From Alloalcanivorax xenomutans (GTDB lineage: Bacteria; Pseudomonadota; Gammaproteobacteria; Pseudomonadales; Alcanivoracaceae): a DNA stretch of 64,000 nucleotides. The notes under the pieces are model-generated. The model saw nothing but the letters and a program-made list of their open reading frames with translations. It ran no database searches and was not told where the DNA came from. Positions 9,026-19,000 of this stretch are shown here, piece after piece. The first letter of the stretch is position 1; every line of letters begins with the position of its first letter. Location: positions 1-64,000 of the forward strand of contig NZ_OBMO01000011.1 in assembly GCF_900217905.1 (NCBI RefSeq), given 5' to 3'. The position numbers and the translations under genes were made by a program.

Positions 9026-9086
9026 CCGGGACCGAAACCAACCAGACCCAAGAATCGAGACGAACCGTTTCAGGAGCAATAAAGCA

Positions 9087-10781
9087 ATGAACATGAAGCG
9101 CAATCAGTGGCTGCTGATGCTGGCCGTGGCGGCGACCTTGAGCGGCCCGGCCGTGGCGCAGGCACCCGCCGAATCCACCGCGCCGGAGGGCAACAGCACC
9201 ACCGTGCACCTGATCCGGCTGCTGGTGGAACAGGGGGTGATCACCGATGCCCAGGCCAACGCCTTGCTACAGCAGGCGCGACAGGAGGCCCAGACCGCCA
9301 GTCAGCGCCGCCCCGAACCCGAAGTGCGGGAAGGGGACGTGCGTGTGCCCTACATCCCGGAAGTGGTTCGTGACGAGATTCGCGAGGAAGTCAAACAGGA
9401 AGTGATGGCCCAGGCCAAGGCGGAAAACTGGGCGGCGCCGAATACCTTCCCGGACTGGGTGTCTCGGGTGAAGCTGTTTGGTGACGTGCGGGTACGTAAT
9501 GAGAGCCGGTTCTTTTCCGGGGATAACAGTGACGAAATTATCGACTTCATGGAATTCAATGACGATAACTACGACGTCAATGCTGAGTCAGCAACGTACT
9601 TTCCTCCAACGATAAATACTCGCGAGGATCGCGAGAATCTACTTCGTATCCGCGCCCGTTTCGGTCTGGAGGCGATGTTATCCGAGAACTGGACCACTGG
9701 AGTCCGGTTCGCCACCGGCAGTAGTAGTGGACCGGTGTCCACCACTCAGACCCTCGGCGGAGGTTTGAGTAAAAAAGACATCTGGTTGGACCGGGCCTGG
9801 ATCAGCTGGCATCCGGGAAACTGGAACTTTACCGCCGGGCGGGCTGAAAACCCGTTCGTCTCCACCGATATTCTTTATTCCGGCGATCTGAACTTCGATG
9901 GTATCTCCGCTGGCTTTTCGGGGCTGCGATTCAGTCAGAGCGGGAGTGTCTTTGGCACCCTGGGTGCTTTCCCGTTGCAGTACAGCGATGATGACTGGCC
10001 CTCCAACAGCTTTGATAAAGGTGAAAGCGAGGACCGCTGGCTGGTGGGCGCCCAGATCGGTGCCAATTGGGAATTTGAAAACCAGAACCGCTTCCAGGCT
10101 GCTCTTGCTTATTACGATTTCACCAATGTCCGTGGCCAGCGTTCTTCCGAGTGCCGTCTCTATGATAGTGGGCCTTCCTGTGATACCGACTGGTCGGTGC
10201 CGGCGTTCATGCAAAAAGGGAACACGGTATTCCAGCTGCGTGATATCCAGCTGGACCCCCAGGATCCGGCGCGCACGCCGATGCCGCAGTACGTTGGCCT
10301 GGCCTCGAAATTCCAGCTTTTTGATCTGAATGTGCGCTGGGACACGGTTCTTTTCAACGGCTACCGATTGCAGTTGGCGGGCAACTACATCTACAACCAT
10401 GGCTACGATGAGCAGGAGATGTGGGAGAACGCAGAAGGTCAGTTGGCGAATAACTTTAATGTCAATACCGGCGAAATCGAGAGTGGCCGCGACGCCTGGA
10501 TGGTGCACGCCGCTTTCGGCTCCTCCTTGGATCTGAAGCGGCGTGGCGACTGGATGACGTTCCTTGGCTACAAGTACATCAAGCCCGACGCCCTGCCGGA
10601 TGCCTACAACGACTCTTCCTTCCACCTCGGTGGTACCAACGCCAAGGGCTACTACCTGGGCGCGGCTTACGCCTTGAACGAGCGGCTGTACTTCCAGGGC
10701 CGCTGGATGAGTTCGGAAGAGGTGTATGGGCCGCCGTTGTCCATCGACATCCTGCAACTCGAACTGAATGCCCGGTTCTGA
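9087..10781 (+). CDS. Putative outer-membrane porin
   Basis: A 564-residue protein with a signal peptide (cleavage near VAQA, residue 25), then a helix rich in glutamine and alanine (LIRLLVEQGVITDAQANALL) of the kind found in the Pfam 'putative porin' family, then beta-barrel sequence with alternating aromatic residues ending in a C-terminal phenylalanine (QLELNARF). It follows TonB in the operon by 61 bases. TonB and the porin being in one operon suggests solute uptake or support for the secretion system. The substrate is not known. Confidence 0.85.
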   Translation: MNMKRNQWLLMLAVAATLSGPAVAQAPAESTAPEGNSTTVHLIRLLVEQGVITDAQANALLQQARQEAQTASQRRPEPEVREGDVRVPYIPEVVRDEIREEVKQEVMAQAKAENWAAPNTFPDWVSRVKLFGDVRVRNESRFFSGDNSDEIIDFMEFNDDNYDVNAESATYFPPTINTREDRENLLRIRARFGLEAMLSENWTTGVRFATGSSSGPVSTTQTLGGGLSKKDIWLDRAWISWHPGNWNFTAGRAENPFVSTDILYSGDLNFDGISAGFSGLRFSQSGSVFGTLGAFPLQYSDDDWPSNSFDKGESEDRWLVGAQIGANWEFENQNRFQAALAYYDFTNVRGQRSSECRLYDSGPSCDTDWSVPAFMQKGNTVFQLRDIQLDPQDPARTPMPQYVGLASKFQLFDLNVRWDTVLFNGYRLQLAGNYIYNHGYDEQEMWENAEGQLANNFNVNTGEIESGRDAWMVHAAFGSSLDLKRRGDWMTFLGYKYIKPDALPDAYNDSSFHLGGTNAKGYYLGAAYALNERLYFQGRWMSSEEVYGPPLSIDILQLELNARF

Positions 10782-10810
10782 TCGGCCTGGCGATGAAGGG
10801 AGGTAATACC

Positions 10811-11479
10811 ATGAAGAAGGCGGATAACGTCAAAACAAAGTGGTTTCCCGCGACGCTGACATTGCTGGTTCTGGCCTTGCCGGCCTGGGCACAGGCCCAG
10901 CAGTCCAGCCTGGAAGAACGTCTGCGCACCGAGTTACGCAACACCACCCAGCAATTACGAGACCTGCAATCCCGGCAAGCGGGCCTGGAGGCGGCCCGCT
11001 CCAACGCGGAAGTGCAACGTGACGCCGCCAGGGCCCAGGTGGCCAAATTGCAGGCCCGGCTCGATGCGGTGGAAGGCAATCTGGCCTCCCAGCAACGCAG
11101 CAGTCAGGCACGCATCGCCGCCAGCCAGGAACGCGCCCAGCAGATGCGCGACGCCTACGATGAGTTGTTGACCCTGGCCAAAGGCAAGGAAACGGAGCGG
11201 CTGACGTTGCAGAAAGCATTGCAACAACATACCGCCGAATTACAGACCTGCGTCAGCCGCAACGAGGAGATGTATATGGCGGGCAAGGAGATTCTGTCCG
11301 CCTATGAAAGCCTCGGTGCCGGCAGCCTGTTCAAGATGCGTCAGCCGCTGGCGACCTCGTCGCGGGTGGAGTTCGAGAACAGGGCCCAGGAAATGGGAGA
11401 CCGGCTGTATAACGCCCAGGTCGGCGTGGTGCGGTCGGACCAGGACGGTAACGCCGGGGCGGCGGAAAACGACGGCTGA
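10811..11479 (+). CDS. Periplasmic coiled-coil protein of unknown function
   Basis: A 222-residue protein. The start at 10811 is chosen because GGGAGGT lies 7 bases upstream; an in-frame ATG at 10793 overlaps no such site. A signal peptide ends near AWAQAQ. Residues 30-140 are a long heptad-rich coiled coil (LEERLRTELRNTTQQLRDLQ; QRDAARAQVAKLQARLDAV). The C-terminal third contains a CVSRNEEMYMAGKEILSAYE segment and is less regular. It resembles no named family to me. Its position between porin and YbjN proteins suggests a structural or chaperone role in the TPS/TonB assembly. Confidence 0.72.
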   Translation: MKKADNVKTKWFPATLTLLVLALPAWAQAQQSSLEERLRTELRNTTQQLRDLQSRQAGLEAARSNAEVQRDAARAQVAKLQARLDAVEGNLASQQRSSQARIAASQERAQQMRDAYDELLTLAKGKETERLTLQKALQQHTAELQTCVSRNEEMYMAGKEILSAYESLGAGSLFKMRQPLATSSRVEFENRAQEMGDRLYNAQVGVVRSDQDGNAGAAENDG

Positions 11480-11520
11480 CCATCATTGAAACGTCACAAC
11501 GGCTTGTTAAGGACATCACC

Positions 11521-12012
11521 ATGAGCGAAGAAAACCACATCATCGACACTCTGCCTCTTGAGGAACTCAGTGCTCTGTTGCAGGAAGCCGGTTATCGCAC
11601 CAATGAAACCGAGCATAACGGCAGCAAGCAACTGCTCAGCGCCAGTCAGGGCATCGGCTTTGCCGTGCGCCCCGGTAATATGCTGGGGGAAGGGCTGCTG
11701 GACTTCACCATCAGCTGCGCTTTGCGCATCCAGGGCGAGTTGCCGGAAGGACTGATCCCGGCCTGGAATCGCGGCAAGCGTTTTTCGCGACTGAGTCGGC
11801 ACGGTGATTTTCTGGTACTGGAAATGGATGTGATCGTGGCTGGCGGTGTGCGCCGCGCCCATGTGCGCGCCAACCTGGAAATCTGGGACCGCTTGTTGCA
11901 GGAGTTCCTGCTCTATCTGCGCAATTACCGTGACGAGAACCGTAATGAGAGCCACGATAAAGGCGATGCCTCGGAACATGAGCAGGCGATAAGCACGGAA
12001 GCGACGGAGTGA
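11521..12012 (+). CDS. YbjN-domain protein
   Basis: A 163-residue soluble protein with a YbjN-type (type III chaperone-like fold) domain: the N-terminal LPLEELSALLQEAGYRTNE and the strand patterns around residues 35-110 fit. YbjN proteins are sensors or chaperone-like regulators of poorly known mechanism. No signal peptide is seen, so it should act in the cytoplasm, unlike its operon neighbours. A cytoplasmic chaperone for the exoprotein before export is a speculation that would suit the context. Confidence 0.75.
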   Translation: MSEENHIIDTLPLEELSALLQEAGYRTNETEHNGSKQLLSASQGIGFAVRPGNMLGEGLLDFTISCALRIQGELPEGLIPAWNRGKRFSRLSRHGDFLVLEMDVIVAGGVRRAHVRANLEIWDRLLQEFLLYLRNYRDENRNESHDKGDASEHEQAISTEATE

Positions 12013-12069
12013 CGGGTAGAGAAGTGAATTGCCGGCGTGCCGGCGATGGTTTCAACCTGGGAGTGAACA

Positions 12070-13044
12070 ATGAAAAGCGCACAGGTTTTACTCAGCGCGG
12101 TGTTGGCTGGTTTGGCGGGCGTCATTGGCACCGTTTGGGTGATGCAACCGTCCGAGGCGGTGGCCGTTTCGGAACCGGCATCGGTTTCGTCACCAGCGGC
12201 CTCATCGCCCACCTCCACAGGGCAAGGGGATGCGGTCGCGGCCCTGGGCGCGGTCAGTCTGCGCGATCAGGAAGTGGCGGACTGGCTGGCGGCGTTGTCG
12301 CCACAGGCCCGCTCGGCGATACAGCGGGATCGTGCGCTGTTTGATGATTGGGCGCGTCAGCGTCTGGCGGAAAAGGCACTGATCCGGGAGGCCCGGCAAC
12401 AGGGCTGGGAGAAGCGGGAGGAAGTGACACAGGCCATCGATCAAGCGCGCGATCAGATCCTGCTGCGCAGCTATCTGGGCGCGGTGAGCCAGGTGCCGGA
12501 GGACTTTCCCGATGACGCCACGCTGCGGCAGCTTTATGACAGCAGAAAGCAGGAACTGGCGGTACCGGAACGTTATCACCTCAGGCAGATTTTTCTTGCC
12601 GTGGACGGCACCAATGCCGACCAGGTGAAAGCCCGCGCCGGGCAATTGGTGAAGGAAGCCCGCGCTAAAAAAGGGGACTTCGCCGAACTGGCCCGCCGTC
12701 ATTCCGATGACGCGGCTTCCGCCGCCCGGGGTGGTGATATCGGCGTGCAGTCATTGGCCCAGCTTACTCCGGAGGCGCGCCCGGTGGTGACGGCGTTGAA
12801 GGAAGGGGAAGTCTCCGCGCCGTTTCGCACCGCGTCGGGTTGGCATGTGCTCAAGCTGGAGAAGACCGAGGCGGCGAGAACCGCCACCTTCGATGAGGTG
12901 CGCGATCAACTGCGCGCCACGGTCAGGGAGCAGCGCCGGCGGCAAAACGCCGAGGCCTACCTGAACCGTCTGGTGGGTGAAGCTTCTCTCAGTATCAACG
13001 GCGCCGCGGTGACGGCGTTGCTGGAAAACCAAAACCAGCCTTAA
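12070..13044 (+). CDS. PpiC/parvulin-type peptidyl-prolyl isomerase, membrane-anchored
   Basis: A 324-residue protein with an N-terminal hydrophobic anchor or signal (QVLLSAVLAGLAGVIGTVWV), a SurA_N-like helical region (residues 60-170) and a parvulin domain at about 172-275 (YHLRQIFLAVDGT; KKGDFAELARRHSDD; ARGGDIG; ASGWHVLKLE). It should act at the periplasmic face, isomerising prolines and holding secreted chains unfolded. P. aeruginosa's Pdt region carries a PpiC-type gene (PA0699) in the corresponding place. A folding aid for TpsA, TpsB or the porin is the natural reading. Confidence 0.88.
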   Translation: MKSAQVLLSAVLAGLAGVIGTVWVMQPSEAVAVSEPASVSSPAASSPTSTGQGDAVAALGAVSLRDQEVADWLAALSPQARSAIQRDRALFDDWARQRLAEKALIREARQQGWEKREEVTQAIDQARDQILLRSYLGAVSQVPEDFPDDATLRQLYDSRKQELAVPERYHLRQIFLAVDGTNADQVKARAGQLVKEARAKKGDFAELARRHSDDAASAARGGDIGVQSLAQLTPEARPVVTALKEGEVSAPFRTASGWHVLKLEKTEAARTATFDEVRDQLRATVREQRRRQNAEAYLNRLVGEASLSINGAAVTALLENQNQP

Positions 13045-13060
13045 TCAAAAAGGAACCTGT

Positions 13061-13363
13061 ATGCCGATCCGGATGGTAATGGTAACGGCGCTGGCCGCCA
13101 CTGTGCTGGCCGCCTGTACCCAGACCACGCCCCGCTCCGATTCAGCGGTTGATCGCTATCAGCGTTCGGTGATCGTGCAATGTTCGCTGACCCAGGATGT
13201 GGAAGCCAATCCCTGTATCGCCAAGGCGCGCCAGGCTTGTGGCACGGACCGGGTGCGTTTGAAAAACGTGGATTCCCGACAAGCAGTGAGTGCCCCGGTG
13301 GCGCGGGGAGCTCCGGTAACGCTGGTGTATAACTACTCAGTGGTCTATTACTGCCAGGATTAG
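13061..13363 (+). CDS. Small lipoprotein
   Basis: A 100-residue protein with a lipobox (TVLAAC, lipidated cysteine near residue 18) and an aspartate-free start of the mature chain (TQTT), suggesting outer-membrane retention. The mature part has four further cysteines (VQCSL, NPCIAKARQACG, YYCQD), probably disulfide-bonded. It begins 16 bases after the isomerase and closes the operon. No family is recognised. Confidence 0.7.
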   Translation: MPIRMVMVTALAATVLAACTQTTPRSDSAVDRYQRSVIVQCSLTQDVEANPCIAKARQACGTDRVRLKNVDSRQAVSAPVARGAPVTLVYNYSVVYYCQD

Positions 13364-13410
13364 CGGCGGGATGCCGGGACATGCCCGCTGAAGGTATGAA
13401 TCCGCATGGT

Positions 13411-13479
13411 ATTCGCTGCCACGGCAGCTTCCCAGAGAGAGCTACGAAGCCGCTGTGGGAGGCTGCCTTGGCAGCGAAT
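13411..13479. repeat. REP inverted pair
   Basis: Arms 13411-13434 and 13456-13479 are inverted copies of the REP core (GGGAGGCTGCC-TTGGCAGCGAAT type). The element sits between the end of the TPS operon and the convergent fecR-like gene, and could fold at the 3' end of either transcript. Confidence 0.75.
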
Positions 13480-13510
13480 CAGCGTGTAGGATGTGTAGGA
13501 GTACGGTCTC

Positions 13511-14494
13511 TCAGCTGATAATCAGAATCCCACCCGGCAATGATCGCACCTCCGCGCCACGCACTTCCTTGACCAGAGCGGCGAAGTCTTCCAGTTTGTC
13601 CAATGACAGATAAGCCTGTACCGGAACCCGGCCGATCTGATCGTTCACCAACACGATCTGCCCCGGGCGGTAGCGGTTCACCTCGTCCACCACCCGGGCC
13701 AGTGGCGTGCCGTTGAACACCAGCATGCGTTGCCGCCAGGCCGTCACATGATCCGGGTCCACGTGTTGCACGGAGGACAAGCGGGCGCTGTTGTACACCA
13801 CTTGCTGGGCAGGCTGGAGCTGGACACTCTGGTGTTGATGGCGCACCGCCACCTGGCCATCCAGGCAGGTCACCCGCACGCGGTCATCGGTGAAGCGCAC
13901 ATTGAAGCGTGCGTGGCGTGCTTCAATGAGGCCGTTCTGGGCGGTCACCGTGAAGGGAAGGCGGTTGCCGTCGGCGGTGGTGATCTCGGTTTCGCCGCTG
14001 TTCAACACCAGTCCGGTGATTTGTTCCGCCTGCCGATTCACGTCGATACTGGTGCGGGTGTTGAGCTGCACGGTGGCGGCGTTGGGCAGCACTACTTCGC
14101 GTTGCTCCCCGGTGCCAGTCCAAAGATCGGCGGACTGCATGCCCATGCGCGTCCACAAATCCAGAGGCGAGCGTAACGCCAGCCAGCCCGCCGCCGAAGC
14201 CGCCACGGCGCCGCCGAGAAAGGCCCGGCGAGTGAAACGGGAAGAACGGCGCCGGGGCAGCGGATGAGCGCCGGCTTCGATGCTCTCGCTGGTAGCGGCC
14301 TGTTCCATGCCCTGCCAGACCTGGCGGCAATGGACGAATGCCCGGGCGTGCTCCGGGCTCCGCGCGCACCAGCGGCGGAAAGCTTCACCGTCGGCGGCGC
14401 TGGCGCGTCCCGAGGAGAGGTGCACCACCCATTCTCTTGCCTCCCGGGTGATCCGGTCGGAAGAGGGGGCGGGGGCATTTCGATAATCGGTCAT
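13511..14494 (-). CDS. FecR-family anti-sigma regulator (VreR-like)
   Basis: A 327-residue inner-membrane regulator that binds the ECF sigma factor and receives the periplasmic signal. The N-terminal cytoplasmic domain (AREWVVHLSSGRASAADGEAF; RRWCARSPEHARAF) is the FecR DUF4880 type. A transmembrane helix lies at about 93-110, the periplasmic FecR domain at about 128-240 (GEQREVVLPNAATVQLNT) and a C-terminal STN-like lobe at about 255-325. ATG at 14494 is chosen because it overlaps the sigma-factor stop as ATGA; an upstream open frame to 14563 is not used. It is the third gene of the triplet. Confidence 0.9.
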   Translation of the reverse strand: MTDYRNAPAPSSDRITREAREWVVHLSSGRASAADGEAFRRWCARSPEHARAFVHCRQVWQGMEQAATSESIEAGAHPLPRRRSSRFTRRAFLGGAVAASAAGWLALRSPLDLWTRMGMQSADLWTGTGEQREVVLPNAATVQLNTRTSIDVNRQAEQITGLVLNSGETEITTADGNRLPFTVTAQNGLIEARHARFNVRFTDDRVRVTCLDGQVAVRHQHQSVQLQPAQQVVYNSARLSSVQHVDPDHVTAWRQRMLVFNGTPLARVVDEVNRYRPGQIVLVNDQIGRVPVQAYLSLDKLEDFAALVKEVRGAEVRSLPGGILIIS

Positions 14495-15048
14495 GATTGC
14501 GTCGGCCTTTTTTGTCTGGGCCCGTAACGTGGGGCGTAATCCCGCTCCAGCCTTTCGCAACAATGCTGTAATCCGGCGCGTAGTTCTTTTTCCACGGTGC
14601 GCAGGGACACACCGAAACGTTCGGCGATTTCCGCGTGGGGAGTGTCCTCGATACGCGCGGCGGTAACGATGGCGCGTCGGCGGCGTGGCAGTTCCGCCAG
14701 GGCTCTGCGAAATATCCGGATCTCCTGTTCACCCAGTGCCTCACGGGCGGGATCGGCCAGTTCATCCGCCATCTGATAGAGATCGTCCACTTCGTCCAGT
14801 GTCATCACTCTGGCGTGTTTTCGGCGTTGTTCCTCCGCCACGTTCATGGCGATGCGGAAAAGGTAGGCGGCGGGATGGTGAACACGGGTGCCCTCCTGCA
14901 TACGTTCAATTCGCAACCAGGTTTCCTGCAAGGCGTCCTCCGCCAGTTGGTGGGAACCCAGACGGCTGTACAGACGCTGACGGAATTCGTCATAGCGTTG
15001 CACCAGCAGATCGCGCAGCGAATGGTGCGAAGTCTCGGCGGTACTCAT
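14491..15048 (-). CDS. ECF sigma factor, FecI/VreI-like
   Basis: A 185-residue sigma-70-family ECF factor. Region 2 is seen around LYSRLGSHQLAEDALQETWL and HPAAYLFRIAMNVAEEQRR; region 4 around LAELPRRRRAIVTAARIEDT and AEIAERFGVSLRTVEKELRA. The ATG at 15048 overlaps the stop of the upstream STN-protein gene as ATGA, which decides the start; the longer open frame to 15288 is antisense-coding overlap. It should direct transcription of this island. The shared CTTTCCGTGAA motif upstream of tpsB and tpsA is a candidate target element. Confidence 0.92.
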   Translation of the reverse strand: MSTAETSHHSLRDLLVQRYDEFRQRLYSRLGSHQLAEDALQETWLRIERMQEGTRVHHPAAYLFRIAMNVAEEQRRKHARVMTLDEVDDLYQMADELADPAREALGEQEIRIFRRALAELPRRRRAIVTAARIEDTPHAEIAERFGVSLRTVEKELRAGLQHCCERLERDYAPRYGPRQKRPTQS

Positions 15049-15800
15049 TCCCTGGATTCTCCTTGGCAGGATGGCGTGCCCGGATGGAGTAGCAGTGTGA
15101 TCGGTTGCGGCATGCCGGGCGGCGGTGGCGGCAGGATCAGATCCTTGAAGCTGGCGCGGACGCTTGCTCCCCAGCGTGCCTCGGCGTCGCCGTCCGGAAA
15201 GTGCACCCGGGTTACCCGGCCTTGAGGGTCGGCCCACAATTGCACCACCAGGCGAAACTGTCCCAGTTGTTCCGGTTGATGGCGACACAGGCCGGTCAGC
15301 ACCGATTGTTGCAGTGAGCGGGCATAAGCGGGCGGTACCACGGATCGAGTCTTGGATGCGACGGTTTTGGCGTCGTCGTGCTGGGCAGGTACCAGCGTCA
15401 GGGCGGAATCGGTCAACCGGCGGCTGGTCAGCCCGGTACCGTTCAGCAATATCGTCAACGCCTGATCCGGAGGGAAATGGCCCCGTACGGCGCTGGCGGT
15501 TTTGTCCTGGATGCGATCACTGGTAACCAAGATCGATATCCCCGTTTGCTCACTGAAAGTCTCCAACGACAGCGGTAAAGGCTGCGCGGGAAGATCAAAA
15601 AAGGGGGCGCCGTCATTGGCGTAACCGGCCAGGGTCGATGCCAGCATCAATCCCGTCCCCACCAGCCGCAACAAACGGAGAAAGAGGCTCCGGTCGGCGA
15701 AAGAGGCGGTGATCGTCACGGGAAAGACGGCACTGGCATGGTCACCTGTAGACACTGCATCCGGGTCTTGAACCGGTGGATTCAATCCGTGCTCCACCAT
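15045..15800 (-). CDS. STN-domain signalling protein without a receptor barrel (VreA-like)
   Basis: About 251 residues. A hydrophobic signal segment (LVGTGLMLASTLAGYA) precedes an STN domain (FDLPAQPLPLSLETFSEQTG; RGHFPPDQALTILLNGTGL) as found at the N-terminus of signalling TonB-dependent receptors. No barrel follows. Instead the C-terminal 100 residues look like a TonB C-terminal domain (FRLVVQLWADPQGRVTRVHF; PPPPPGMPQPITLLL). In P. aeruginosa the equivalent VreA also lacks a barrel. The start is uncertain: the ATG at 15800 leaves a long N-region before the signal, and a GTG about 15 codons later is possible. Confidence 0.82.
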   Translation of the reverse strand: MVEHGLNPPVQDPDAVSTGDHASAVFPVTITASFADRSLFLRLLRLVGTGLMLASTLAGYANDGAPFFDLPAQPLPLSLETFSEQTGISILVTSDRIQDKTASAVRGHFPPDQALTILLNGTGLTSRRLTDSALTLVPAQHDDAKTVASKTRSVVPPAYARSLQQSVLTGLCRHQPEQLGQFRLVVQLWADPQGRVTRVHFPDGDAEARWGASVRASFKDLILPPPPPGMPQPITLLLHPGTPSCQGESRE

Positions 15801-15811
15801 GCAGGCTCTGT

Positions 15812-15829
15812 ATGTCAAATCCGTGTCGT
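15812..15829 (-). promoter_or_regulatory. Possible degenerate Pho box upstream of the STN/sigma/FecR operon
   Basis: On the plus strand, TGTCA at 15813-15817 and TGTCG at 15824-15828 are 11 bases apart, the PhoB half-site period, with a match of about 10 of 14 half-site bases. The site lies just upstream of the STN gene's ATG. Orientation is opposite to the gene, so the call is weak. The rest of the 279-base gap to tpsA also carries CTTTCCGTGAA at 15874-15884. Confidence 0.25.
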
Positions 15830-16079
15830 GCACTGTAGAACCCGACACTGCCTGGATTGTGCCCCTTGATGAACTTTCCGTGAAAAAACGGCGGTCGTGG
15901 GGCGGGCCGATCATCTTTCTCACAAAGACCGTTCACGCTGGAGCCGATGCCGCGCCGGGGGCCGTTGGGGTTGTGCCGTGGCCGCCGTCGCTAGCGTGTA
16001 GGGATGCGGGGCGCGCCCGTCGCGCGCACCGCCATCGCCTTGGTGGTCGTCCACAGTCGTTGTTGAGAGCGCCTATTTC

Positions 16080-19000
16080 ATGCTGACCAAAAACACCAGA
16101 CCGGCCCGCCGCACTCCGGTACGTTCCGTGATTTCCCGCAAGCCTCTGGCCCTGGCCGTGGCCTCGATACTGGCGGTGGGTGCCGGGCAGGCCGAGGCCA
16201 GCAGCCCGCGCCCGTTCAGCCCGGAGTGGTTCGCCGCCGCCCGTGGCGCCGCGGCGCAGAACCGCGCCAATACCGCCCCCACCGCCCGGCCTCTGGCCCA
16301 GCAACGGCAAGCTCGCGAGCGCTTGCAACACTCGATCAACAATGTCGGCCGCACCGCCGCTGCCGTGGCCGCCCAGAGAGCGGCGCAGGAAGCGGCCCGC
16401 AAGGCCGCCCAACAGGCCGCGTCGAACATTCCCAACGGCCTCGGAGAAGGCGGCCTCAAGGTCGATGTGAACCCGGACACCGCCGGTTGGCTGGGCGCCA
16501 AGGATCCGACCCAGACCACCAAGGACGGCCACACCACCGTCCGCATCGAACAAACCGCCGACAAGGCCATCCTCAACTGGGAGACCTTCAACGTCGGCCG
16601 CGACACCACCGTGGACTTCGAGCAGCAGGCCAACTGGGCGGCGCTGAACCGGGTCAACGACCCCAACGCCCGCCCCAGCCAGATCCAGGGCCGGATCCAG
16701 GGCGACGGCACGGTGATGATCGTCAACCGCAATGGCGTGGTGTTCAGCGGCTCAAGCCAGGTCAATGTGCGCAACCTGGTGGCCGCTGCCGCCGACATCA
16801 GCGACCAGCAGTTCAGCGAACGCGGCCTGTACGTGGACACCAACGGCTCCCAGCCCACCTTCACCGACGCCGCTGGCAATGTGACGGTGGACGCCGGCGC
16901 CCGCATCACCACCCACGAACCGGAATCGGTGACCCAGGGCGGCGGCTATGTGCTGCTGATGGGCCGGGAGGTGAACAACGCCGGGGAAATCACCACCCGC
17001 CGGGGCCAGACCACCCTGGCCGCCGGTGAGGACTTCTACATCCGCAAGGGCGCGGGCACCGAAGCCAACCAGGCCTCCACCACCCGTGGCAACGAAGTGG
17101 CCAGCACCTGGGAAGCCGGCAGTGACGCCGGCACCGTCACCAATGAAGGCCTGATCGGGGCGCGGGAAGGGGACATCACCCTCACCGGTCACGACGTGCG
17201 CCAACAGGGCGTGGCCATGGCCACCACCACGGTGAACACCCGGGGTACCGTTCATCTGCTCAACTCGGCCAGCGACACCGAAGGCAAGGTGACCCTGGGC
17301 GAGGGGGCGGTGACCACGGTGGTGATCGAGGACGATGGCGAGACCGCCCTGGACAATCAGCGTGACGCCTTGATCGAGTCGTCGGCGGAACTGGATGGCC
17401 TGCGCGATGACATGATCACCGGCGCCTTCGACAACATCGGCCTGATGGCCGACCGCCGCGACCAGTCCCGGGTGGAGATCGTCTCCGGCGGCGATGTGGT
17501 GTTCGAGAAGGATTCCCTGACTCTGGCCACCGGCGGCCAGATCGCCGTGGACGCTGGCCGCCGCACCCACCTGAACGCGGGCTCGGAACTGGACGTGTCC
17601 GGCTCCGTGGGTGTGAAGGTGGCGATGGAATCCAACAACGTCCTGATCAACGTGCAGGGTAATGAGCAGCGGGATTCTCCGGACAACCGCGATAACGGCG
17701 GACTCAACAATGGCGATGTCTGGGTCGATCGCCGCAACCTGATCTTCGTGCCCGCCGGCACCGGCGGCTACGAGACGGATCGGTGGTATACCGCCGGCGG
17801 TCTGCTGGAAGTGAGCGGCTACCTGGATACCCAAGGCCACGGCATCGGGGAATGGTCGGCGGCGGGCGGCACCGTGCTGCTCGGCGGCAGCGAAGTGGTG
17901 ACCCAGACTGGCTCGGCGGTGAACCTGTCCGGTGGCACCCTTGATGTGCAGACCGGCTACATCGCCAAAACCTGGCTCAAAGGAGCCGACGGCAGACTCT
18001 ACGACGCCGCCAACGCCCCGGCGAGCATGCTTTACACGGGCATCTATCAGGGCTATGAACGGGTCAGCGAACGCTGGGGGCAGACCGATGCCTGGCGCAA
18101 CCCGCTGATCGCGCCGGAGCGTCAACTGGAAAACGGCTACACGGTGGGCCGCGACGCCGGCACCCTGATCATCAACGCCCCCACCGCCGTGCTGGAGGGC
18201 GACATCGTCGCCGAAGTGTTCCAGGGCGAGCGCCAGAACCAGGCCCAGGACGCCGGGCGGGACAGCTACCAGCAAGCGCAGAACCGGGTGGTCCGCCGTG
18301 GCCGCCTGGCGGTGGGGCAATATGGCCAGTACGGCCTGGAAAACGCCTACGGCAGCGACATCCGCATCGGTGATTTCGACGACATCAGCGAACAGCTCAC
18401 CCTGGAATCCGACCTCAGCGAACGGCTCAACACCGTCTGGTTGGACGCCGGCCGTTTGAATGAGCAACGCCTCGGCGGCTTGGATCTGGTGTCTGGGGGC
18501 AGCATTTCGGTGGAGAGTGATCTGACTCTGGCAGAGGGTGGACAGTTGAGTCTGGTGTCCGGGCAGGTGGCGGTGGATGCCACCGTCACCGCCCGGGGGG
18601 GCGATATCACGTTGACCAACATTCTGACACCTGACGGTGTTGTCAACACGACCCCGATTGCTCTCACGGATGAAGACAACAACAGCGAATTGCGTCTGAC
18701 CGAAAACGGCCAGTTGGACGCCCGTGGCCTGTGGCACAACGGCCTGTTGGAAAGCGGTGAGAACTGGAAGCAGGCCTATGTGGATGGCGGCGATGTCACC
18801 ATCGAAGGCACCCAGGATGTGACTTTGGCGGAAGGCAGCCTGGTTGATGTGTCTTCCGGGGCCGCCTTGAAGGCGGATGGGGAACTGCTGGGAGGGCGTG
18901 GCGGGGACATCACCCTGAGTGCCAGCGTGGCATTGAACAGCAGTATCGCCCCGGATGCCGCTTTGAGCACAAACGGTACCCTCAGAGGTTATGGCGTGGA

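Noticed and set aside
15874-15884. CTTTCCGTGAA as a proven ECF-sigma promoter
   Set aside because: Only one exact partner (4039-4049) exists in the window and no -10 element could be fixed, so it is kept as a motif only.
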